From Burkholderia sp. Nafp2/4-1b (GTDB lineage: Bacteria > Pseudomonadota > Gammaproteobacteria > Burkholderiales > Burkholderiaceae): a stretch of 64,000 nucleotides of DNA. The position numbers and the translations under genes are program-made. Positions 45,681-54,730 of this stretch are shown piece by piece. The notes below the pieces were generated by a model. The model was given only the letters and a program-made list of their open reading frames with translations. It did not search any database and was not told the origin of the DNA. Within the stretch, counting starts at the first letter, position 1. Every line of letters starts with the position of its first letter. Location of the stretch: contig NZ_ML058628.1 of assembly GCF_003635165.1 (NCBI RefSeq), forward strand, positions 1 through 64,000, given 5' to 3'.

Positions 45681-46514
45681 ATGAATCGACTGTCTTGTTT
45701 CACCCGTCAGATCGCCGCGTGCACCGTCGCGGCGGCATCGCTCGTCGCAGCCGCGCCGTCATACGCCGCCGGGCCCGACACCTGGGCTGCCGTGAAGAAG
45801 GCCGGCGTCCTGCGGTGCGGCGCCGCGGTCGCGCCGCCGTACGTGATGCGCGATCCGAAGACGGGCGCCTACAGCGGCTTCTTCTCCGATCTGTGCCGCG
45901 ATTTCGGGCAGAACGTGCTGAAGGTGAAGGTCGAATTCGTCGACACGAGCTGGGACAACATCGTGGCCGGCCTGCAATCGGACAAGTGGGATCTGTCGCT
46001 CGCGCTGAACGACACCCCTGAGCGTGAGAAAGCCGTCGCGTTCTCCGCGCCGGCGACCGACTACAACGTCTCGTTCGTCTACAACAAGAACAACCCCAAG
46101 ATCGCGAAGCCCCTGCGCTCGCTCGCCGACATCGACAAGCCGAACGTCACGGTCGCGGTGATGTCCGGCACGTCGCAGGACAAGGCGATCTCGGCCGAAC
46201 TGAAACAGGCGCGGATCATGCGGCTGCCCGGCAACGACGAGACGCGCCTGTCGCTGATCTCGAAGCGCGCCGACCTGCTCGCCGACGCGAACATCACCAA
46301 CATGCTGCTGACGGAAGCGCACTCGGACTGGGCGGCGAGCTTCGACCCCGCGCCGCCGCTCGCACAGCAGGAAGTCGCGTTCGGCCTGCGCAAGGACACG
46401 CCGAAGGCCGACCTCGACGTGCTCAACAACTACCTCGTGCAGCAGGTCAAGTCGGGGGCGGTGAACCGCCTGATCAAGACGTCCGTGCAAGCGATGCTCG
46501 TGCCCGGCAAATAA
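45681..46514 (+). CDS. Amino-acid ABC transporter periplasmic binding protein
   Basis: A 277-residue solute-binding protein of the polar amino acid family, with a signal peptide ending at SYAA. WAAVKKAGVLRCGAAVAPPYVMRD and the SGFFSDLCRDF, SWDNIVAGLQSDKWDLSLA and DTPEREKAVAFSAPA segments are typical. Context points to trans-4-hydroxy-L-proline as substrate. The ATG has GAGG five bases upstream; 30 open codons before it are not coding-like. A hairpin follows 31 bases after its stop, which may favour higher expression of this gene than of the downstream transporter genes. Confidence 0.9.
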   Translation: MNRLSCFTRQIAACTVAAASLVAAAPSYAAGPDTWAAVKKAGVLRCGAAVAPPYVMRDPKTGAYSGFFSDLCRDFGQNVLKVKVEFVDTSWDNIVAGLQSDKWDLSLALNDTPEREKAVAFSAPATDYNVSFVYNKNNPKIAKPLRSLADIDKPNVTVAVMSGTSQDKAISAELKQARIMRLPGNDETRLSLISKRADLLADANITNMLLTEAHSDWAASFDPAPPLAQQEVAFGLRKDTPKADLDVLNNYLVQQVKSGAVNRLIKTSVQAMLVPGK

Positions 46515-46545
46515 GCGCCGGCCGCACGCACCGCGCTACCTGCGG

Positions 46546-46566
46546 GCCCGGCGAAGCCCGCCGGGC
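46546..46566 (+). terminator. Intercistronic hairpin after the binding-protein gene
   Basis: A 7-bp stem (GCCCGGC/GCCGGGC) with a 7-base loop, followed by GGTTTT. Hairpins at this place in ABC transporter operons often protect the upstream mRNA or partly terminate transcription. Confidence 0.4.
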
Positions 46567-46624
46567 ACCGGTTTTCCGATTCGCACTTTGCGCGCCGAGC
46601 TCGGGCGCCGCTGGAGAGACAGTC

Positions 46625-47464
46625 ATGTTGTCGCCTCAAACGACGGCCGTCCGGTCGGCCATGCATCCCCTTTCGACCACGCGCGTCGCCGCGTCCGCGC
46701 CGGACGGCGATTTCGTGCAGTTGCGCGACGTGCACAAGGCCTACGGCCCGAACCTCGTCGTGATGGACGGCATGAGCCTCGACATGCGAGTCGACGACCG
46801 GCTCGTGATCATCGGCCCGAGCGGCAGCGGCAAGAGCTCGCTGCTGCGCGTGATGATGGGACTCGAAGGCATCCAGCGCGGCGAGATCGCGTTCCAGGGC
46901 GCGTCGTACATCCGCGGCGGCGACGCCCGCGGCGGCTGGCGCATCGACGCGAAGCTGCAGAAGCAGATCGGCATGGTGTTCCAGCACTACACGCTGTTTC
47001 CGCACCTGTCGGTGCTCGGCAACCTGATTCTCGCGCCTGTGCGCGTCGGCGGCTTGTCGAAGTCGGATGCGACCGAGCGCGCCCGCATGTATCTCGCGCG
47101 CCTTGGACTCGAAAGCAAGCTGCATGCATATCCGAGCCAGCTGTCCGGCGGCCAGAAGCAGCGCGTGGCAATCGCCCGCGCGCTGATGCTCGAACCGAAG
47201 CTGATGCTGTTCGACGAAGTGACGTCCGCGCTCGATCCGGAGATGGTCGTCGAAGTCCAGAACGTGATGCTGCAGCTCGCCGAGCAGAAGATGGCGATGA
47301 TCATCGTCACGCACGACATGCACTTCGCGAAGGACATCGCGACGCGCGTCGTGTTCTGCGCGAACGGCAAGATCGTCGAACAAGGGGCGCCGGACCAGAT
47401 CTTCAAGTGTCCGAAGGAAGCGCGCACGCGCGAATTCCTCGAGAAAGTGCTGCATCTCGACTGA
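46625..47464 (+). CDS. Amino-acid ABC transporter ATP-binding protein
   Basis: A 279-residue ATPase of the GlnQ/HisP type: Walker A GPSGSGKS, Q-loop VFQHYTLFPHLSV, signature LSGGQKQR, Walker B LMLFDEVTSALDPE and the H-loop IIVTHDM. It powers uptake with the two following permeases. The usual DEPTSALDPE is DEVTSALDPE. GGAG lies eight bases before the ATG. The permease gene starts 10 bases after its stop. Confidence 0.95.
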   Translation: MLSPQTTAVRSAMHPLSTTRVAASAPDGDFVQLRDVHKAYGPNLVVMDGMSLDMRVDDRLVIIGPSGSGKSSLLRVMMGLEGIQRGEIAFQGASYIRGGDARGGWRIDAKLQKQIGMVFQHYTLFPHLSVLGNLILAPVRVGGLSKSDATERARMYLARLGLESKLHAYPSQLSGGQKQRVAIARALMLEPKLMLFDEVTSALDPEMVVEVQNVMLQLAEQKMAMIIVTHDMHFAKDIATRVVFCANGKIVEQGAPDQIFKCPKEARTREFLEKVLHLD

Positions 47465-47474
47465 GGCCGAAGCC

Positions 47475-48146
47475 ATGAACTATCACTTCGATTTCAGCTT
47501 CCTCGCCGGCAGCGTCGGCGCGCTGCTCGACGGGTTGAAGGTCACCGTCGTACTCGCCGTCTCCGCGAATGCGATGGGCCTCGTGCTCGGCTTCGCGCTG
47601 TGCCTGCTCGCGATGAGCCGCTGGACGATCGTGCGCTGGCCCGCCCAGCTCTTCATCGAATTCTTCCGCTGCACGCCCGCGCTGCTGCAGATCATCTGGT
47701 TCTTCTACTGCATCCCGATGATGGTCGACGTGTTCATCGACCCGGTCGCAATGGGCGTGCTCGCGCTCGGCCTGAACCTCACCGCGTTCAACGCGGAAGC
47801 GTACCGCGCCGGTGTGCAGGCGGTGCCGAAGGAGCATCTCGACGCGGCGGTGGCACTCGGCCTGCGGCCGTGGCAGCGCACGATCTTCGTCGTGCTGCCG
47901 CAGGCGCTGCGCGGCGCGATGCCCGTACTGCTGACCAATGGCATCGGCAGCCTGCAGCAAAGCGCGCTGGTCGCGATCGTCGCGGTGGGCGATCTGATGT
48001 ACGTCGCGAAGAGCATCGCGACCGAAGCGTACCGGCCGCTCGAAACCTATTCGGTCGTCGCGCTGGTGTATTTCGCGCTGTCGCTGCCGATCGCGAAACT
48101 CGTCAACGTCATCGAGCGCCGCCAGGACGTCGCCGTCCAGCGCTGA
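47475..48146 (+). CDS. Amino-acid ABC transporter permease
   Basis: A 223-residue inner-membrane permease of the HisMQ family with about five membrane segments. It has EFFRCTPALLQIIWFFY and the EAA loop (DAAVALGLRPWQRTIFVVLPQALRGAMP) that contacts the ATPase. It likely pairs with the next permease as a heterodimer. It lies 10 bases after the ATPase gene and 10 bases before the second permease. Confidence 0.93.
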   Translation: MNYHFDFSFLAGSVGALLDGLKVTVVLAVSANAMGLVLGFALCLLAMSRWTIVRWPAQLFIEFFRCTPALLQIIWFFYCIPMMVDVFIDPVAMGVLALGLNLTAFNAEAYRAGVQAVPKEHLDAAVALGLRPWQRTIFVVLPQALRGAMPVLLTNGIGSLQQSALVAIVAVGDLMYVAKSIATEAYRPLETYSVVALVYFALSLPIAKLVNVIERRQDVAVQR

Positions 48147-48156
48147 GGAGCCCGTC

Positions 48157-48822
48157 GTGAATCTCGATTTTTCAGTCGTCTGGCCGTACTGGCTCGTGCT
48201 CGCGAAAGGCCTCGCGTTGACGCTGGCGTTCACCGCGACGTGCGCGCTCGTCGGCAGCCTGCTCGGCTTCGTGCTGAGCCTGTTGCGGATGTCGCCGTCG
48301 CGCTGGCTGCGCGGGCCAGTCACCGCGTTCGTCGAATTCTTCCGCGGCACGCCGCTACTGATCCAGCTGTTCTGGGTGTTCTTCTGCTTCCCGGTGGTGC
48401 TGCGGCTGCCGATTCCGCCGTACCTGTCGGTGTTGATCTCGCTGACGCTGTACATGGCCGCGATCACGAGCGAGACGTTCCGCGGTTCACTGAAGTCGAT
48501 CGCCGGCGAGCAGCACGACGCATGCATCGCGCTCAGCCTGTCGCCGCACGTGAAGATCGTCTACGTGATCTTTCCGCAGGCGCTGCTGCGCGCGATCCCG
48601 CCGCTGCTGTCGAACGTCGTGAGCCTGTTCAAGGAAAGCGCGCTCATTTCGTCGGTGGGAATCGCCGACCTGATGTTCGTTGGCCAGAACGTGTCGAATA
48701 GCACCGCGCGGCCCGTCGAATTCCTGACGACCGTCGCCATCATCTATTTCCTCGTCGCCTTTCCGCTGACCCGACTGGTCGGCGTAGTGGAGTCCAGGAT
48801 GCTCAGGCGCTATGCCTACTAA
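48157..48822 (+). CDS. Amino-acid ABC transporter permease
   Basis: A 221-residue permease, paralogous to the preceding one: EFFRGTPLLIQLFWVFF and the EAA loop DACIALSLSPHVKIVYVIFPQALLRAIPPLL. Its GTG start has GAGGAG seven to eight bases upstream. It is the second half of the membrane channel for the probable hydroxyproline transporter. Confidence 0.93.
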   Translation: MNLDFSVVWPYWLVLAKGLALTLAFTATCALVGSLLGFVLSLLRMSPSRWLRGPVTAFVEFFRGTPLLIQLFWVFFCFPVVLRLPIPPYLSVLISLTLYMAAITSETFRGSLKSIAGEQHDACIALSLSPHVKIVYVIFPQALLRAIPPLLSNVVSLFKESALISSVGIADLMFVGQNVSNSTARPVEFLTTVAIIYFLVAFPLTRLVGVVESRMLRRYAY

Positions 48823-48856
48823 CTCGCAACGCTCTCACCAAAGCCGGAGAAATCTC

Positions 48857-49735
48857 ATGCAACTGAAAGGCATTCTGCCCGCCCTCGTCACGCCGTTCGA
48901 TGCGTCGGGCGCGGTCGATCACGACACGCTCGCGTCGATCCTCGAATTTCAGCTCGCCGCGGGCGTCAGCGGCTTCGTGCCGCTCGGGTCGACCGGCGAG
49001 TACTACGCGCTCACGAACGATGAGCGCCGCGCGGTGATGAAGACCGTGCGCGAAGTGGTCGGCAGCCGCGGCACGCTGATCGCGGGCGCGAACGGCTCTT
49101 CGACGCGCGAAGTGATCGAGCAGGTTCGCCAGGCGCGCGATGCCGGCTACACGAACATCCTGATCGCGCCGCCGTACTACGCGCTGCCGTCGCAGGACGA
49201 ACTGATCGGCCACTACGACGCGATTCTCGCGGCGGTGACCGACGTGAACGTGATCCTGTACAACTACCCGGTGCGCACCAACGTCGAGGTCGGCTTCGGC
49301 GTGCTCGACGCGTTCAAGGATCATCCGCGCGTGATCGGCATCAAGGAAAGCAGCGGCAACCTGCTGCGCGCGATCGAGATCGGCGGCAAATACCGCGACC
49401 ACTACCAGCTGTCGTGCGGCTCCGACGACCAGGCGCTCGACTTCTTCCTGTGGGGCGCGACGAGCTGGATCTGCGGGCCGGCGAACTGCTTCGCGAAACA
49501 GGTCGTGAGCTTCTACGACAAATTCTCGGCCGGTGATGTCGCAGGTGCACAGAACGTGATGCGCTCGCTGTTCCCGGTGATGGCGAGCATGGAGTCGGGC
49601 AAGTTCATCCAGAAGGTCAAGTACGGTTGCGAGCTGGCCGGCTTCAAGGTCGGCAATGCACGCATGCCGCTGCAGCCGCTGACGGATCAGGAGAAGGCCG
49701 AGTTCCGCACGATCTTCGAGGCGTCGCAGGCGTAA
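48857..49735 (+). CDS. Pyrroline-4-hydroxy-2-carboxylate deaminase (DHDPS family)
   Basis: A 292-residue dihydrodipicolinate synthase/NAL superfamily TIM barrel. The GSTGEYYALTNDER loop, Y135 in LYNYPVRTN and the Schiff-base lysine K163 in VIGIKESSGN are present. Next to an epimerase, a D-amino-acid dehydrogenase and a semialdehyde dehydrogenase, it is best read as LhpC/HypD, which deaminates and dehydrates pyrroline-4-hydroxy-2-carboxylate to 2-oxoglutarate semialdehyde; true lysine biosynthesis is unlikely. GGAGAAA precedes the ATG; 15 open codons upstream are not used. Confidence 0.85.
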   Translation: MQLKGILPALVTPFDASGAVDHDTLASILEFQLAAGVSGFVPLGSTGEYYALTNDERRAVMKTVREVVGSRGTLIAGANGSSTREVIEQVRQARDAGYTNILIAPPYYALPSQDELIGHYDAILAAVTDVNVILYNYPVRTNVEVGFGVLDAFKDHPRVIGIKESSGNLLRAIEIGGKYRDHYQLSCGSDDQALDFFLWGATSWICGPANCFAKQVVSFYDKFSAGDVAGAQNVMRSLFPVMASMESGKFIQKVKYGCELAGFKVGNARMPLQPLTDQEKAEFRTIFEASQA

Positions 49736-49752
49736 TACCGCAATGCGCTTCC

Positions 49753-49778
49753 GTACTGGCGCCGTTGGGCGCCGGTAC
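49753..49778 (+). terminator. Intercistronic hairpin between deaminase and epimerase
   Basis: A 10-bp stem with one G-U pair (GTACTGGCGC/GCGCCGGTAC) and a 6-base loop, in the 63 bases between two operon genes. No T-tract. Probably an mRNA-stability or processing element. Confidence 0.35.
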
Positions 49779-49798
49779 GCCGACCGGGGAATTCAAAC

Positions 49799-50815
49799 AT
49801 GACGATTCAAAGCTTTACCTGTATCGAAGGCCATACCGAAGGGATGCCGGTGCGCATGGTGATCGACGGTGCGCCGGCGCTGCAAGGTGCGACGATGAAC
49901 GCGCGCCGCGAGGACTTCGTCGCGCATCACGACTGGGTGCGCCGCACGCTGATGCTGGAGCCGCGCGGCCATGCGCACATGTCGGGGACGATCTTCTATC
50001 CGCCGGTCAGCGACAACGCCGATTTCAGCCTGCTGTTCATCGAGACGTCGGGGTGCCTGCCGATGTGCGGCCACGCGACGATCGGCTCGATCGCGTTCGC
50101 GATCGAGGAGCGTCTCGTCGCGCCGAAGCAGCCGGGCACGGTGACGGTCGACGTGCCGGCCGGCCAGATCGTCGCGCGCTACGAGTTGGACGGCGCTCGC
50201 GTGAAGTCAGTGCGCTTCACCAATGTTCCGAGCTTCCTGCTCGCGCGCGACGTCGAGATCGACGTTCCCGCGCTCGGCACGCTGGCCGTCGATATCGCGT
50301 ACGGCGGCAATTTTTATCCGATAGTCGAGGTCCAGCCGAACTTCCCCGGTTGCGAACACTTCACGCCGGACGAGCTGCTGGCGTGGGGCCGCGACGTGCA
50401 GCGCGCGGTGAACACGGCGCTCGACGTCGTGCATCCCGATCACCCGGCGATTCGCGGCGTGCGGCATTGCATGTGGACGGGCAAGCCGATCGCGGACGAC
50501 GCACAAGGGCGCGCGGTGGTAATCGCAGGCGACAGCCTCGTCGATCGCTCGCCGTGCGGCACCGGTAGTTCGGCCCGCGTCGCGCAGCGCTTCGCCCGCG
50601 GCTGGCTGAACGCCGGCGACGCCTACTGCCACGAGAGCCTGATCGGCAGCCGCTTCATCGGCCGCGTCGAGTCGGTCACACGCCTGGACAGCGGGCTCGA
50701 CGCGGTGCGGCCGAGCATCGAAGGACGCGCATGGGTGACCGGGCGCGCGCAGTATCGTGTCGATGCGTCCCAGCCGTATGCGCACGGCTTCAGCCTGCAG
50801 GAGTTCGTCAATTGA
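49799..50815 (+). CDS. 4-hydroxyproline 2-epimerase
   Basis: A 338-residue proline-racemase superfamily enzyme with both catalytic cysteines: C90 in PMCGHATIG and C253 in SPCGTGSS. This Cys/Cys pair is typical of proline racemase and 4-hydroxyproline epimerase; the neighbours favour conversion of trans-4-hydroxy-L-proline to cis-4-hydroxy-D-proline (LhpA/HypRE step). The next gene starts with a TTG overlapping its stop. Confidence 0.88.
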   Translation: MTIQSFTCIEGHTEGMPVRMVIDGAPALQGATMNARREDFVAHHDWVRRTLMLEPRGHAHMSGTIFYPPVSDNADFSLLFIETSGCLPMCGHATIGSIAFAIEERLVAPKQPGTVTVDVPAGQIVARYELDGARVKSVRFTNVPSFLLARDVEIDVPALGTLAVDIAYGGNFYPIVEVQPNFPGCEHFTPDELLAWGRDVQRAVNTALDVVHPDHPAIRGVRHCMWTGKPIADDAQGRAVVIAGDSLVDRSPCGTGSSARVAQRFARGWLNAGDAYCHESLIGSRFIGRVESVTRLDSGLDAVRPSIEGRAWVTGRAQYRVDASQPYAHGFSLQEFVN

Positions 50816-52104
50816 ACGCGATTCCGCGTCACCATGCGGCCGCCGCGCCCGGCACCGCTCGCGAGGAAACGACCGTCGTGATCGGCGGCGGGATCGTCGG
50901 CGTGTGCTGCGCGCTCTATCTGCAGCGCGACGGCCGCGCCGTCACCCTGATCGATCCGGCCGCGCCCGGCGACAGCACCGCGAAATGGAGCTGCGGGCAG
51001 ATGGCGGTCAGCGAGGTCATTCCGCTGTCGAAACCCGGCATCCTGCTGAAGGTGCCGCGCTGGCTGATGGACCAGAACGGGCCGCTCGCGCTGCGGCCCG
51101 GCGCGCTGCCCGGCATCCTGCCGTGGTTCTTCCGGTTCGTCGCGTCGGCCCGCCACGCGAAGATCGTGTCGATCGCGCAGGCTATGGCCACGCTCACGCA
51201 CGACGTCTATTCCGACTACGCGCCGCTGCTCGATGCGTGCGGCGACCGCGCGCTGCTGGGCCAGCGCCCGGTGCTGGAAGTATTCGACGATCCGGCGGGC
51301 ATCGCGCACGAGCAACCGCATCTGGAACTGCGGCAATCGCTCGGCTTCGCGTCGCAGCGGCTGAGCGCCGCCGACATCGGCGATCTCGAACCGCCGCTCG
51401 CCGGCCGGTTCAAGCACGGGCTGCTGTTCCCCGACTGGCGCGCGGTCAACGATACCGAAGGCTTCATCGCGGCGCTCACCGCCAGCTTCGAAGCGCAAGG
51501 CGGACGCCGCATCCGTGCGAATGCCACGCGCATCGACGAAGCCGACGGACGCGCGACCGGCGTGACGCTCGCGAACGGCGAGCGCCTCGCGGCCGATCAC
51601 ATGGTGGTGGCGGCCGGCACCGGCTCGCGGCAATTCTTCGGCCAGCTCGGCGTGCGCGTGCCGCTCGAAGGCATCGCCGGCTACCAGGCGCTGGTGACCG
51701 AGCCGGGCGTCGAGTTCCGCCACTCCGTGATCTACGCGGACGGCGGCTTCTGCTTCAGCCCGATGACACGCGGGCTGCAGATCGGTGGCACCATCGAGTT
51801 CGCGGGCCGCGATGCGGCACCGAACTTCCGGCGCGCGGACATCATCCTGGAGAAGGCCAAACGCATCCTGCCCGAGCTTCAAACCGCCCGCGTCGAATAC
51901 GGCGTCGGCTATCGGCCGTTCCTGCCCGACACGAAACCGGTGATCGACCGCTCGAAGCGACTGCCGAACGTCATCATGGCGTTCGGCCACGGCCAGCTCG
52001 GGCTCACGCTCGGCGCAACCACGGGGCGCCTGGTCGGCGATCTCGTGGCCGGCCGCCCGACGCGGCAGGACCTGGCGCCGTTCAGCGCTTATCGCTTCGC
52101 CTGA
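50812..52104 (+). CDS. FAD-dependent D-hydroxyproline/D-amino-acid dehydrogenase
   Basis: A 430-residue DadA-like flavoprotein. The FAD motif VVIGGGIVGVCCALYLQRDG is near the N-terminus, and the C-terminus has YGVGYRPFLPDTKPVIDRS and FGHGQLGLTLGATTGRLV, as in single-chain D-hydroxyproline dehydrogenases. It would oxidise cis-4-hydroxy-D-proline to pyrroline-4-hydroxy-2-carboxylate. The start is read as TTG 50812, overlapping the epimerase stop, with AGGAG eight bases upstream. The frame is open further upstream, but inside the epimerase gene. Confidence 0.85.
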   Translation: MNAIPRHHAAAAPGTAREETTVVIGGGIVGVCCALYLQRDGRAVTLIDPAAPGDSTAKWSCGQMAVSEVIPLSKPGILLKVPRWLMDQNGPLALRPGALPGILPWFFRFVASARHAKIVSIAQAMATLTHDVYSDYAPLLDACGDRALLGQRPVLEVFDDPAGIAHEQPHLELRQSLGFASQRLSAADIGDLEPPLAGRFKHGLLFPDWRAVNDTEGFIAALTASFEAQGGRRIRANATRIDEADGRATGVTLANGERLAADHMVVAAGTGSRQFFGQLGVRVPLEGIAGYQALVTEPGVEFRHSVIYADGGFCFSPMTRGLQIGGTIEFAGRDAAPNFRRADIILEKAKRILPELQTARVEYGVGYRPFLPDTKPVIDRSKRLPNVIMAFGHGQLGLTLGATTGRLVGDLVAGRPTRQDLAPFSAYRFA

Positions 52105-52119
52105 CCTACGAGACTCTTC

Positions 52120-53601
52120 ATGCAATCCTACGAACGACTTTTCATCGACGGCCGCTGGGTAGCGCCCGTTCAGGGCCGTACCTTCGATACGCTCGATCCG
52201 AGCGATGAAACGGTGATCGCAAAGGTGGCCGCCGCCACCGCTGAAGACATCGACGCCGCGGTCAACGCCGCCCGCCGCGCTTTCGACGCAGGCCCGTGGC
52301 CGCGCATGAGCGGCGCGCAGCGCGCCGCCGTGCTGCGCGCGATCGCGCAAGGTATTCGCGACCGCCTGCCCGAGCTGGCCGAACTCGAAGTGCGCGACAA
52401 CGGCAAGCCGCTGCCCGAAGCGCTGTGGGATCTCGGCGACGCCGCCGGTTGCTTCGACTTCTATGCGGGGCTCGCCGAACAGCTCGACGGCAGCGCCGAG
52501 ACGCCTGTGCCGCTCGCGGACGAACGCTTCAGCACGGTCGTCCGCAAGGAGCCGATCGGCGTGGCCGGTGCGATCATCCCGTGGAATTTCCCGCTGCTGA
52601 TGGCTGCGTGGAAGGTCGCACCGGCGCTCGCGGCCGGCTGCACGATGGTGTTGAAGCCGTCCGAACTGACGCCGCTCACCGCGCTGGAACTCGCTGGCAT
52701 CGCCGACGCGGCCGGGTTGCCGGCCGGCGTGCTGAACGTCGTGACAGGCCTCGGTACAGACGCCGGCGCGCCGCTCGCCGAGCATCCGGGCATCGACAAG
52801 CTCGCGTTCACCGGCAGCGTGCCGACCGGCAGCCGGATCATGAAGGCGGCCGCACGCGACATCAAGAACGTGAGCCTCGAACTCGGCGGCAAGTCGCCGT
52901 TCATCGTGTTCGGCGACAGCGATCTCGAAGCGGCGGTCGAATGGATCCTGTTCGGCATCTTCTGGAACCAGGGCGAAGTGTGTTCGGCCACATCGCGCGT
53001 CCTCGTCGAGCGCTCGCTGTATGCCCCGCTCGTCGAGCGGCTCGCGCAGGAAGCGCGCAAAATCACCATCGGCAACGGCCGCGACGACGGCGTGCTGCTC
53101 GGCCCGCTGGTGAGCCGGGGGCAGTACGACAAGGTGCGGGAGGCGATCACGCGCGGCCGCGACGAAGGCGCGCGGCTCGTGACGGGCGGTGCGCGGCCCG
53201 CGCATCTCGAACGCGGCTACTTCATCGAGCCCGCCGTGTTCGCCGACGTGCCGGAAGACAGCTGGATCTGGCGCGAGGAAATTTTCGGGCCGGTGGTGTG
53301 CGTGCGGCCATTCGATACCGAAGACGAAGCGGTACGCTCGGCCAACGATTCGCGCTTCGGTCTCGCGGCAGCGGTCATGTCGGCCGATCTGCCGCGCTGC
53401 GAGCGCGTAGCACGCGCGATGCGCGCGGGGATCGTGTGGATCAACTGCTCGCAGCCGACGTTCACCGAGGCGCCGTGGGGTGGCTACAAGCAGAGCGGGA
53501 TCGGGCGCGAGCTCGGCGAGTGGGGCCTGAACAATTACCTGGAAATCAAGCAGATCACGCGCTACGACAGCGACAAGCCATGGGGCTGGTATATCAAGTA
53601 A
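52120..53601 (+). CDS. Aldehyde dehydrogenase, probable 2-oxoglutarate semialdehyde dehydrogenase
   Basis: A 493-residue NAD(P)+-dependent aldehyde dehydrogenase with E254 (LELGGKSPF) and nucleophile C288 (NQGEVCSAT). The pathway context suggests the last step of hydroxyproline degradation, 2-oxoglutarate semialdehyde to 2-oxoglutarate. The sequence (GVAGAIIPWNFPLLMAAWKVAPALAAGCTMVLKPSE) is of the broad betaine/aminobutyraldehyde-like class, so substrate specificity is inferred from neighbours only. Confidence 0.85.
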   Translation: MQSYERLFIDGRWVAPVQGRTFDTLDPSDETVIAKVAAATAEDIDAAVNAARRAFDAGPWPRMSGAQRAAVLRAIAQGIRDRLPELAELEVRDNGKPLPEALWDLGDAAGCFDFYAGLAEQLDGSAETPVPLADERFSTVVRKEPIGVAGAIIPWNFPLLMAAWKVAPALAAGCTMVLKPSELTPLTALELAGIADAAGLPAGVLNVVTGLGTDAGAPLAEHPGIDKLAFTGSVPTGSRIMKAAARDIKNVSLELGGKSPFIVFGDSDLEAAVEWILFGIFWNQGEVCSATSRVLVERSLYAPLVERLAQEARKITIGNGRDDGVLLGPLVSRGQYDKVREAITRGRDEGARLVTGGARPAHLERGYFIEPAVFADVPEDSWIWREEIFGPVVCVRPFDTEDEAVRSANDSRFGLAAAVMSADLPRCERVARAMRAGIVWINCSQPTFTEAPWGGYKQSGIGRELGEWGLNNYLEIKQITRYDSDKPWGWYIK

Positions 53602-53619
53602 GACGAAGGTGAATCGATC

Positions 53620-54666
53620 ATGCGCTGGAACAAAACGCTGCAGCTCGTCGACGTGCATTGCGAGGGCGAGATCGGCAAGGTCATCACCGGCGGCGTCCTC
53701 GACGTGCCGGGCAAGACCATGCTCGACAAGATGAATTACATCAACGAGACGGACGACAGCTTGCGGCGCCTGGTCGTGCTCGAACCGCGCGGCTGCCTGC
53801 AGATGTCGGTCAACCTGCTGCTGCCGCCGACACGGCCGGAAGCGCACGCCGGCTTCATCGTGCTGCAGGCCGACAAGGCGCACCCGATGTCGGGCAGCAA
53901 CTGCATCTGCGTCGTGACCGCGTTGCTCGAACTCGGGATGGTGCCGATGCGGGAACCGGAGACCACGGTCGTGCTCGACACGCCGGCCGGGCTCGTCACC
54001 GCGCGGGCCGCGTGCCGCAACGGCCGCTGCGTCGGCGTCTCGCTCGACATGGTGCCGGCATTCGTCGAACAGCTCGACGTCGACGTGCACACGCCCGACT
54101 TCGGCACGATCAAGGTCGACATCGCGTTCGGCGGTGTTTACTACGCGCTCGTCGACGTCGGCCAGATCGGGCTCGACATCGCGCCCGGCAACGCGCGGCA
54201 ACTCGCGACGCACGGCGTGCGGCTCAAGGAGATCATCAATCGGCAGGTCGCCGTGCAGCATCCGCTGTTCCGGGAGATCGACGAGGTCGCGTACGTGATG
54301 TTCCGCAACCGCGTCGACGATACCGTCTACCAGACCTGCACGACGCTGCCGCCCGGCCGCGTCGACCGCTCGCCGTGCGGTACCGGCAGCTCGGCCAACC
54401 TCGCGACGCTGGCCGCGCGCGGACGCGTGCAGGTCGGCGACGTGCTCACGTCGCGCTCGACGATCGGCGGCGAATTCCGCGTCGAGCTGCTCGGCACGAC
54501 CGAAGTGGGCGGGCGGCCGGCCGTGCTGCCGCGCGTGACCGGGCGCGCATGGGTGTTCGGGTTCCAGCAGCTCGGCGTCGACCCCGACGATCCGCTCGCC
54601 GCCGGGTTCATGCTCAGCGATACGTGGGGCGACGGATTTGGGTCGTCCGCGGCGTCGGGCACGTGA
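53620..54666 (+). CDS. Proline-racemase family protein with Ser/Cys active site
   Basis: A 348-residue paralogue of the epimerase four kilobases upstream. The first catalytic position is S91 (HPMSGSNCICV), while C253 (SPCGTGSS) is kept. Superfamily members with Thr in place of the first Cys are trans-3-hydroxy-L-proline dehydratases; Ser/Cys members are a separate, less settled group with epimerase or dehydratase activity on hydroxyprolines. A second hydroxyproline isomer may therefore be handled here. It ends 64 bases before the GntR gene. Confidence 0.82.
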   Translation: MRWNKTLQLVDVHCEGEIGKVITGGVLDVPGKTMLDKMNYINETDDSLRRLVVLEPRGCLQMSVNLLLPPTRPEAHAGFIVLQADKAHPMSGSNCICVVTALLELGMVPMREPETTVVLDTPAGLVTARAACRNGRCVGVSLDMVPAFVEQLDVDVHTPDFGTIKVDIAFGGVYYALVDVGQIGLDIAPGNARQLATHGVRLKEIINRQVAVQHPLFREIDEVAYVMFRNRVDDTVYQTCTTLPPGRVDRSPCGTGSSANLATLAARGRVQVGDVLTSRSTIGGEFRVELLGTTEVGGRPAVLPRVTGRAWVFGFQQLGVDPDDPLAAGFMLSDTWGDGFGSSAASGT

Positions 54667-54730
54667 GGACGCGATGCTAAACTCCAGAGCGCGCCCGGCG
54701 AACCGGGCCGATTACAGGAAGGGTAGCGAG

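Noticed and set aside
50623..54261. Very long open frame on the minus strand opposite the hydroxyproline genes
   Set aside because: It is antisense to five well-supported genes, is arginine/histidine-rich with no family similarity, and arises from the third-position GC bias of the real genes.
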